Source of the DNA: Macrotrachela quadricornifera
Lineage: Eukaryota > Rotifera > Eurotatoria > Philodinida > Philodinidae
Direction: 5' to 3'
DNA: 64,000 nucleotides
Assembly (NCBI GenBank): GCA_022393335.1
Contig: JAJEKB010021389.1
Span: forward strand, 326,044 to 390,043
Of the stretch, positions 55,498 to 64,000 are shown piece after piece (within the stretch, counting starts at the first letter, position 1; each line of letters opens with the position of its first letter). The notes below the pieces were generated by a model. It was not told where the DNA came from, ran no database searches, and was given only the letters and a program-made list of their open reading frames with translations. A program made the position numbers and the translations under genes.

Positions 55498-57249
55498 ATG
55501 AGCGAAATACAAACAATGATGAAGTTCGAATTATTACCAAATGAAATTCTAATTGAATGTTTCGAATATCTCAATGGAATTGATATTATTCATTCATTCC
55601 ATCAATTAAATCATCGTTTAAATAAACTTATTCAAAATATTCCATTATATCTGAATTTTGAAAACATTCAACAAACGGTATTTAATCAGTTTTGTATGAA
55701 AGTAGAATCGAACCAAGAAATAAAAAAACAAATTTATTCATTACATTTATCGAATAAAGGTATATGTTACCAAATGCAGCCTTTTCTTTCACATTTTTTA
55801 CTTGGTGAATTTGTTCATCTACGATTATTATCCTTGACTAAAGTTGGATACGAAAATGTAAAAAAATTGAAGTCAATGTTACCATTATTACCCCAACTAT
55901 CCTGTTTTCGTTTGATGGGTCAAGAAGGGAGAACAGATCATATAGTATCTACATTATCAATGCCTAAATTACAATCATTAGTAATATCATATTTTCCTTA
56001 TGACTCAGAACTTATCTGTAAACTGTCATCCATTACATATTTAACTATTCATCATTGCTATCTAACACAACTATTTCAAATATTGAAAAATTTATCTATA
56101 TTAAAATATTTGAATGTACAAGAAGTTGTCGATTGTGATTATAACGAGACAAAGAATTATGACTCTTATTCTACTAAACTTCTGATTCACCTTAAACAAT
56201 TGATTTTAATGTCCTATAGTGGTAAATTTGATGATCTCAGAGTGTTACTAAAACAAACGCCTAATTTAAAAAGCTTAACAATATCTACCGATGATACCGA
56301 AGACCTATTTAATGCTAATCAATGGCAAAATTTAATAAGTTCTTCGTTGCTTTGTTTGAACACTTTCAAATTCCTATTTAAATGCCAGCACCGAAAAGAG
56401 AAAAATGTTTTTATGGAAAAGCTTAAGGAATTTCAAAGTGATTTTTGGCACAAGCAACATCATTGGTATACCGGATATTCAATATCGAATGATTCAGCAT
56501 TAATTTATACGATTCCGTACATATCAAATACATACAGATTACAAGCATGTACTAAAAGTTACTGTAATGAACTGACAGAAAATGCCAATAAATTTGAAAA
56601 TGTCACCAATTTAGTTGTCGATCTTGCTTCATTAACAGAGGAAAATCCATTGCATTTCTCTCATGTTTCCTCAATAAGCTTGTTTACTTCATCAACTCAT
56701 GAGAATAATTTTCAATACGAAACAAAACATATACAATCCCTGAAAATGATCGTTAATTTATCCAATGTGAAATACTTGAAATTTATAACTTCCGATAAGT
56801 TTGATCAATCATTAATATTATTCGAAATACTAAAAGAAGCACATCAAATTTTATCATTATTCATCTATCCGACTTATTCCATATCGATATTGAATGATAA
56901 TGACTTGTGTAAATATTTAAATCAAATGATTAAGAGATTAGTTTTCGGTGATACTCAGAAAAATTCATTCGCTAACTCAAAAGACCTGGAAAAATTTTGT
57001 GAAATATTTTCAAATATTGAACAACTTAAATGTACAATCAGCGACAAAGAAATTTTGTTCTTCCTCATAAAGCATTTACCAAAATTATTACATATAGATG
57101 TTACATTACACTTATCCAATTATGATCATGAATTACCTTCAATGAAAGAAGGATTACAAAAACTAGGTGCAGAGTTTTCTACTGATTTTGATAATAAGAA
57201 CATCACAGTTTTATCGATTTGGATTACTCGAGATATATGTTGTCGATAA
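55498..57249 (+). CDS. F-box / LRR-like protein, single exon
   Basis: 583 aa from ATG 55498, no introns. The F-box is at about residues 8-46 ('FELLPNEILIECFEYLNGID', then 'HSFHQLNHRLNKLI'). It is followed by a long Leu-rich region with irregular repeats ('LRLLSLTKVGYENVKKL', 'MLPLLPQLSCFRLM', 'LSMPKLQSLVISYF', 'LSSITYLTIHHCYLTQL', 'QTPNLKSLTIS'), then a second Leu-rich stretch near the C-terminus ('LVVDLASLTEENPLHF', 'LVFGDTQKNSF', 'LPKLLHIDVTLHLSN'). It has the same general architecture as the tandem pair at 1.5-10.8 kb but low sequence similarity and no introns, so it is an older paralogue or retrocopy lineage. Probable substrate adaptor of an SCF ubiquitin ligase; target unknown. AATAAA at about 57630. 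Confidence 0.85.
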   Translation: MSEIQTMMKFELLPNEILIECFEYLNGIDIIHSFHQLNHRLNKLIQNIPLYLNFENIQQTVFNQFCMKVESNQEIKKQIYSLHLSNKGICYQMQPFLSHFLLGEFVHLRLLSLTKVGYENVKKLKSMLPLLPQLSCFRLMGQEGRTDHIVSTLSMPKLQSLVISYFPYDSELICKLSSITYLTIHHCYLTQLFQILKNLSILKYLNVQEVVDCDYNETKNYDSYSTKLLIHLKQLILMSYSGKFDDLRVLLKQTPNLKSLTISTDDTEDLFNANQWQNLISSSLLCLNTFKFLFKCQHRKEKNVFMEKLKEFQSDFWHKQHHWYTGYSISNDSALIYTIPYISNTYRLQACTKSYCNELTENANKFENVTNLVVDLASLTEENPLHFSHVSSISLFTSSTHENNFQYETKHIQSLKMIVNLSNVKYLKFITSDKFDQSLILFEILKEAHQILSLFIYPTYSISILNDNDLCKYLNQMIKRLVFGDTQKNSFANSKDLEKFCEIFSNIEQLKCTISDKEILFFLIKHLPKLLHIDVTLHLSNYDHELPSMKEGLQKLGAEFSTDFDNKNITVLSIWITRDICCR

Positions 57250-59697
57250 ACAATTATCCAATGTATAACAAGTAACGTTCATCGTTTCGACTCACTTAAC
57301 CGTTGACTATGGAAGGCAGAAGTATTTTTTGCGTGTGACAATGAGGAGACGAATTGACCTAGCAACTTTACACGAAGAAGCGATTCAAAACTTTTGTGCT
57401 TAAATCATAACTTTCGAATACAAAATACTCACTCTTTTTTGTAAAATCGTTTGGGATAAAACATAGTTTTTATTGAAAGCTTACAATATCATAAATACTA
57501 ACAGTCACATGCAAAATTTGATAAAAGAGAGAAAGATCGTTAGAACCATTGAGCAAGACGTAATTGTGTTTCTATATATAGTTTATTTAGTCTTTCTATC
57601 TCACCAAGTTGCGATTTGCTTGGTTTCATTAATAAAGTTTTGTAATCGAAATGTCATAAAATAATTAAATCAGTCATTTCTCAACTATTGTATTGGTAAA
57701 AAATCAGGGTATTCGAGGCAAATTATAGCATATCTATGCAACCTTAAATTGACCCGAACAACCCCATGTTTTATCAGTCGCTTGGACTAGCTTAATCCTC
57801 GACTAAACATTTGAAACGACTGCATACTATTTCTTTATTATCTTATTGGGACAACTCTTAGTAACGTCAAATGTAACTGATCATGTGCTACCATACTATT
57901 GTTATGGTCTACAGATATATAATTGATTCAGAATTTTACTAACTCTAGCAAATAAGATCGCTATTGTTCTTAACACATTCGACCCCATTCAGTTTTCTTA
58001 AAAACTTTTTTCGAGATATTCATTTTCATAGATAGTTAACTTTCAGTAAATTCATTTTATGACCTCTCGAATATGTTCTATTGATTACTCATCGCATTCT
58101 TCTTTGTATTATCATACAAGTAACGTTCGTCGCTTCAACTCACTTGACCCTTGACTGAACCAAGAAAAGTTGTAATATCTCTCCCTACTCTATTTTTCAT
58201 TTACATTCTTCACATAACACAAAGTAGAAACACGTGTATCATTTAAGCTTTTTATACTATCCTAAAACTATCATTATAAAATAAAGAATAAAATTCACCA
58301 AGGTAGCGCTCAGCCTGTGAATTCGTTGACCCTTTTCTCAGAGAAATGTTACACCACTACATTCAAGTAAACTTTGTCCAATCGTGTTAGATATTCCAAT
58401 CCTTGATTCCATATAGAATCATAAGAATATAAAACTCTTTCAATTAGTTCTCATTTTATAAAACAGAAATTTTGCTTAAATTGATTATATACAATTTTAT
58501 TCCTGATGATGAGAGATATGTTGCATCTTTCAAAATGCCTCATTGCTGCAAAACTATAATTTTATCCCTCTAAGTAGCGATAATTGTAAAGTATTAGTAA
58601 GTCTAAGACAATGAATACACGCCCACATATGTATATAAGCGTCAACATCATGATTTAATTGGCTTTGAAAATGTCTCTGAATAAATGTAAAGGTAATTGA
58701 TAAATATTGTTTTACTGCATGAAATATTAGTTTGTAAAAAAAATAGTTCCACTGCCGTGTAATTAGGCATGACCGATGATTTGTTAGGAAAACATTAATT
58801 CGTGTATAATTCCTATTTCGAAGATAGTAAAAATAGTATTCAACTTTTTAAGTTTTTATTGATTAATCTTTGACGTATTTTATTTTGATTAATAAATCGA
58901 TTGATTTCGGTGGAGACACATGATTCTCACGACAATAGTTTGTAATTCAGTTTTAATTCGAAAATGGTGAAAAGAAATTTAGTTAATTATGAAAATGCAC
59001 TTCTAATCATTTTTCAAATTATTGAAATTTATCACAGTGCCAATGATCATCCTAAAAAATTACTTTGACTGCTTATTATCGTATTGAAAAAGAGTTCATA
59101 ATCAATGAATGCTTTCAAGTTACACTCTAGTTAGTAGCCCGGTTTCAGTCGAGTATTATATTTTGATTTTGTTTTGTTTATTATTTATGTGACTTTACAC
59201 AAATGAAAGAGAAATAAAATCTGCGAAAGCAATATCTACTTTCGACAAAAATCGCCGATTGATTGAATAGAAATTATCACTACAACGTGCGTCCCAATCG
59301 AGCAACACATGAACCTGCATTCTAATATTAAAAATTCAGTTCACGAACTCCAGCTCTGCAAAGAATTTATAAGAACCTATTTCGTTTTTTTATTACTGGA
59401 TAGAAAACGATGGGATATGACACATATCCTGTTGTCCGTAACAGATTAATGGAATCATCATCCGATCCAAGCGATTCCTGCGGTACATCTTTGACATGGG
59501 AATAAACGGATTTTTTTCAGTGTTGTGCACTACGAACTCTCGTCTCTCTTCTCTATAAGAAGCTAATATTATCCGTGCGTCTCTCTTGAATTATGAAAGT
59601 GTTTTTCTATAGATGCTAGCGCCTAGCATCATTTTATATTTATTTAATCTGCATTCTATGTATTGTGAAATGGATAGCAGTATAAAACCGCATGTAT
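57250..59697. other. 2.4-kb spacer with short direct repeats
   Basis: No gene seen. 57270-57312 and 58117-58158 share 'CAAGTAACGTTC.TCG.TTC' then 'ACTCACTT.ACC.TTGACT', about 45 bp at 847-bp spacing. 57755-57775 is an inverted fragment of the 160-bp repeat at 50120. A TTTATT at 59640 can serve as the minus-strand poly(A) signal of the rhamnosidase. Confidence 0.5.
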
Positions 59698-62435
59698 TTA
59701 GTTTTCATTGCATGCATCAATAATTGATTTAAATGTATAACTTCCGCTTGTAATCTTAAAGACTGCTTTAGTTGTTGCCGTTCTAGTATGAATCAAAGTT
59801 CCATAATCTGATGTCGCATTTATCCCCGGTACATAAACATTCGCAAATGATCCATAAGGAACCTTTACTTTTAAAGTAAAAGTTGTTCCAATCCTGTCCC
59901 ATTGGCTCTCAATCCATCCTCGACTGGTCCTGTAAGTTGCTTTGACATGCTTGATATTCCCAACTATTGCAGGTTTGATATTCAATACACGATAGTCTAT
60001 TGAGTCACTAGCTTGTTGTATTCCTGCAAGAGACCGTGTCAGCCATTCATCTACCGCACCAAACATAAAATGATTTTGACTGCTCAACGATTGGCCTCTA
60101 GCTGGAACAGGACCGTCCCAATCTTCAGTGAGAGAAGTTGCACCGTTGATGATCGCGTAACCGTAACTTGGACTGTCGGTGCGAGAAAGAAAGTCATAGA
60201 CTACGTCATCATGATCGTAAGCGCTTAACATTCGGAACCAAGATGGTAGAGCGACTTCACCGACGGAAGTATGGTTGTTACGGCTACGAATATCACTAAT
60301 AAGATGTTCGACAACATTTTCTCTCTCTGTGATAGGTACTGCATTCATTTCTAAGGCAAAAACATCGGCAGCTTGACTTCCTGTGGCATAGGTATGAGCA
60401 GTTGCGTTAAAATAAGTTGTATGAAAGGTAGAGGAGATGTTTAATGCTAAGTCTGAATATTTTTTGATGTCATCGGTTTTGTTCAAAGCAGCAGCAACTG
60501 TTGCAAGTCCATTAGCAGCCATCCAATATCCGTAGGTTCCAGTAACTCCAAGGGGTGTCGACTGATCAATGGCATACCAGTCCCCCAAACCATACGATAC
60601 AATATTATTCTTTGCCTTTGACGTTAAATAATCAAGCCATGCTACCATATTGGGATAGAATTCTTCCAATAAAGCCATCTCTCCGTAAGAGCGATAAAGA
60701 TACAACGATAATAAGATAATACTATTTCCCCAATTAGGTTCATCTCTGAAAGCACCATTAAAAATCGGGTACTCAGGAGCAGTTGTAGGAACCATTCCAG
60801 TATTGAGCTGTGCTTCAGCTATACGGCGAACAACTGAGCGACCATGAGCTTGAACGTCAAAAAAGCGTTGAATAGCAGGGAAGACCAGATGTGTTTCTTC
60901 CAGCCATCCAAGTTTCTCTCGGTGAGGACAGTCAGTAAATACAGATTGCATATTGCTTTGAACAGCTCGATTGACGTTTCTGTGAATATCGTTCAGAAGT
61001 TTAATAGAACTATTGAAGGTACCAGCAATATCGTTATTAACTCGCAGTGTATAGCTTTTGAGATCAGTTACGTGTGGCACATAAGTTAAATTTTCTACTT
61101 GCAAGTATCGAAAACCGTGATACCTATAGAAATCCTTAGTTAAATCTCATCATAAGAAACAAATTGAACATACATGAAAGTTGGAACGTATGTTTCTGTG
61201 CCATTACCAGAAAACGTATAACGATCGTAAATGGGAGTTCCCTCTGTCACCTGATTGATTGTTCCATCAGAATTCAGCAATTCAGCAGGTCTCATAATAA
61301 CACTTGCTCCTCTAATCCCTTTCATACTCAATTTTGGCCAGCCTGCGTGATTAACACCAAAATCGAAGACATATGTTCCATTACCTTGGTGCGTAACTGA
61401 AATAGCTATAATCTCTTCCACTGATTGAATGGGAGGAGATTCTCGAGCCCTATAAGTAGCGTTCGGGTTTGGTATGCTTGACATATCTGCCATTTTCCAT
61501 GTTGAGTGATCGTATGCTGGTGTATCCCAGCCAGATAGTTCTTTTCGTGCATCATATTCTTCACCACCATACCAACTGGATTCAAGTAAAGGACCTGTGA
61601 CAGTGGTTAACCAACTACTGTCTGATACAAGATATTGGCTAGGTTTATTTGTATAGTTTAACTGTAGCTGTGCAATCAATTTCATCGGATGGGTTGCTGT
61701 GATGAATTTGTAATAACGTCCACCAAGTGGCTTTTCAGCTCTGTAAATTCCTTTTCCCAGTGCTACACCAAGTACGTTGTCTCCTTCTTTCAGAATGGAT
61801 GTAACATTATATGTTGAATATTCAATGGTCTTGTTCCAATCAAAATATCCAGGACTAAGAACATCATTTGTTGCGGGTTGACCATTGATGGTTATTACAA
61901 ACTGACCTAATCCTGCAATCCATAACCGTGCACTTGATATCGTACTTGTAATACTGAAACGTTTAATGAAATAGGGAAGGGATGTGTTGCCAGTGGCATA
62001 ATCCGTGTTCTCAATCCAATATGCTGGATCCCAGTCATGCATACTTAATAACCCCATTTCAAATGATGCAACATCACTCCATCCTGATGTATGTCCGTCA
62101 CTATCCCAAATTTGCACTTGCCAACAAACTCTTTCTCTAGATCTTAATATTGGTCCTTGCCATATAGCTAGTGTAGAATCGGAAATGACTTTTCCAGAGT
62201 TCCACAAAGGGTTTATATCTAGTTCTGCTTCGTTATGAGCAGATCGAATCTCATAAGCTACTTGATTTACACCTCGAATATTTTCTGAATCCTGTAATCG
62301 CCAGCTGAATACTGGTGTTTTAACATCGATTCCAAGAGGCTCGCTGAGACTTTGCGTTCGTAGACTATATGGTTCGAATTCAATTGATTGAATCTTAGAT
62401 ATTGAGAGAGCAATCATTAGCAGACAGAACAACAT
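59698..62435 (-). CDS. Secreted alpha-L-rhamnosidase (GH78), one 50-bp intron
   Basis: Exons 62435-61174 and 61123-59698 (895 aa) join across a GTATGT...CTATAG intron to restore the family-typical 'FMYHGFRYLQVENL'. Residues 1-17 are a signal peptide ('MLFCLLMIALSISKIQS'). The N-terminal beta domains follow ('TPVFSWRLQDSE', 'VCWQVQIWDSDG', 'WIAGLGQFVITINGQ', 'LSPGYFDWNKTIEYSTYNVT', 'FDFGVNHAGWPKLSMKG'). Then comes the (alpha/alpha)6 catalytic domain: 'SVFTDCPHREKLGWLEETH' (acidic catalytic region), 'DEPNWGNSIILL', 'GTYGYWMAANGLATVAAAL', 'GYAIINGATSLTEDWDG', 'NHFMFGAVDEWL', and a C-terminal beta domain. Length and order match full-length GH78 enzymes, which hydrolyse terminal alpha-L-rhamnose from plant and bacterial glycans. 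Several N-glycosylation sites fit secretion. GH78 is mainly bacterial and fungal; with a eukaryotic intron and signal peptide this is a likely acquired, domesticated gene. Confidence 0.92.
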
Positions 62436-64000
62436 CTAAAGCAAATTACAAAATACCATTTTGGTTGTCTAGAAGATATTGTACTCAATTGATGAAATTT
62501 TCGTCTAGGTTCAGTTTGATCTAGTTTTTAGAATACTAGATTATTAACTTGAAATCTAGACTTTGCATTTCAGTTTGAATCAATCTACACTATCAGAGAC
62601 AGAGAATCTCGTTGCATTCTTAACTTATTACTTTATTCTCAGTAATGTCACATATCCAACAAATCAATAATAGAGAAGATGCAACGATAGATGTAAAATA
62701 TTCCTCTCAATCAGTAGATATTATATCTCTGTTAGTGAGAGTGGGGAGGGTAGGATACTGATAAAACAACAATTTATGATCAAGAGATAATACAAAATAA
62801 AAATACAAGGTTTTCTTATATATAGAAATAGATTATTGATCCCTTCTACATCGTTTCGAAATCTACAATTTTGTGTATTCTACTTTCGAAAAAAATCTGT
62901 CGTTTCTGTATTGCGATCAAATGAATAGGCAAAAAATTTAAAAGAGAATTTGTAATTAACAAGACTATTGTCTTTTTCGTTTTTTAAAATGAATAATCTA
63001 GATAGAGAATGGTATTACTCTCAGAAAGTTGATATAATAGAAATAACCATCTTAATTTTTCAAGCAGTTCAGGGAATAAAAGCAAGCTTTTTATAAACTA
63101 AGTTACTCACCTTTGCTAACAATATCATCAAAACAAAATGTGATACTCGTTATTATTATTCCTTTGATGAAAGATAAGAAAGACAGCCTGTTTCATTATC
63201 AGATGATGTTGAAATGTGGTTGACAAAGAATTGAATATCTGTATCATAAACTGTTATCGTAGCATGTGCTCATTTGGATGGAGAAAGAAGAAGTGACAAA
63301 CTAAAAGCATGAAATTTGAGAAAAACTTACTTTTTATTAAGAAGCAATCTTTAAAGAGTAGGTTAACAAGTAATGTGAAATTATTGATTTTGTTACGAGA
63401 TTATTGACTAAGTTAATATGAATACTACTATCTTTCTCCAGAATTGTCCAATTTTCAAAAGTGTAAATATTTTGATTAGCGAAATTTCATTGTAACATCA
63501 AGGACAGTGATCAAATCATTTTGCTACGACTATCTTACACTCATTTTCTAAACTTAATTATTAATATCATCGAAAAAGCATAAATACGAATTCGAGAACT
63601 ATATAAACAGCAGTCATTACTATGATTTATGACCCATGTAACCACGAAACGTAGAACCGATGCCTTGAAACACGGTGTCATGAAAATACGCGTCTAGACA
63701 CAGGTTGAATGTACAAAGTGTTTAAACACAATCAGAAAATAAAATAACTGCATCTCAACACATTTCTGATAAAGTTTCAGACGTTTAAATGCATTTTTTC
63801 TACCATCTGCGTTCAAACATGTCTCAAATATTTTTTTTCAGTCGGATTGAGAAGCAATCATATTTCCAAGCATCTTTGTGAACGTTTATTTCTTATATAT
63901 CGAACGCAATTTTATCCAAAAAATTGGTGCTCTAGATGAGTGTTACCTGCATGATCAAAATCACCAGTTTAGTATATTTTATTCATCGAAACTTCCTTAG
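62436..64000. other. Upstream region of the rhamnosidase and window end
   Basis: AT-rich DNA with no gene seen. The promoter of the minus-strand rhamnosidase should lie just above 62436. No element ends recognised. Confidence 0.4.

Overview
The window is AT-rich animal DNA, most likely from a bdelloid rotifer (Rotaria/Adineta type). The grounds are very short GT-AG introns (46, 50, 53, 55 and 65 bp alongside a few long ones), F-box genes without introns or with tiny ones, ADP-ribosyltransferase genes joined to WWE or TPR modules, a kelch protein behind a single membrane anchor, an Athena-like Penelope element, and a secreted GH78 alpha-L-rhamnosidase, an enzyme otherwise mainly bacterial and fungal. 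No rRNA, tRNA, CRISPR array or bacterial operon was seen. The species assignment is inference; the domain calls rest on motifs read from the translations.

Layout. 0.09-0.55 kb: decayed pogo-like transposase. 1.5-14 kb: a tandem segmental duplication, each unit carrying a three-exon F-box gene on the minus strand, a long-armed foldback element and a nearly identical distal block. Unit 1 has a hAT-like insertion with an 8-bp target duplication; unit 2 has a solo LTR whose empty site survives in unit 1. 14.2-18.2 kb: four-exon membrane-anchored kelch gene. 18.2-22 kb: repeats and spacer. 22-23.1 kb: WWE plus ADP-ribosyltransferase gene with a frameshift. 23.3-28.6 kb: non-autonomous DNA elements, a minisatellite and a Penelope-like remnant. 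28.6-30.1 kb: EGF-like plus seven-helix receptor. 33.5-34.5 kb: rhodopsin-like GPCR. 35.5-38.3 kb: minisatellite, candidate solo LTR and a FLYWCH/MULE transposase pseudogene. 39.6-42.7 kb: ADP-ribosyltransferase plus nine TPRs, interrupted by one stop codon. 44.9-48.1 kb: a complete non-LTR retrotransposon with an intact ORF and an 11-bp target duplication. 48.4 kb: small multi-span membrane protein. 49.7-54.6 kb: nested tandem and inverted repeats enclosing a pogo-like transposon with long TIRs. 55.5-57.2 kb: a third F-box gene. 59.7-62.4 kb: GH78 rhamnosidase with a signal peptide and one 50-bp intron.

The genes do not form a pathway. They are typical accessory families (F-box/LRR-like adaptors, NAD-dependent ADP-ribosyltransferases, orphan receptors, an acquired glycosidase) in a repeat-dense, probably accessory or subtelomere-like region where about a third of the sequence can be tied to mobile or repeated DNA. 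Two 10-N gaps are flanked by exact direct duplications and look like scaffolding artefacts rather than missing sequence.
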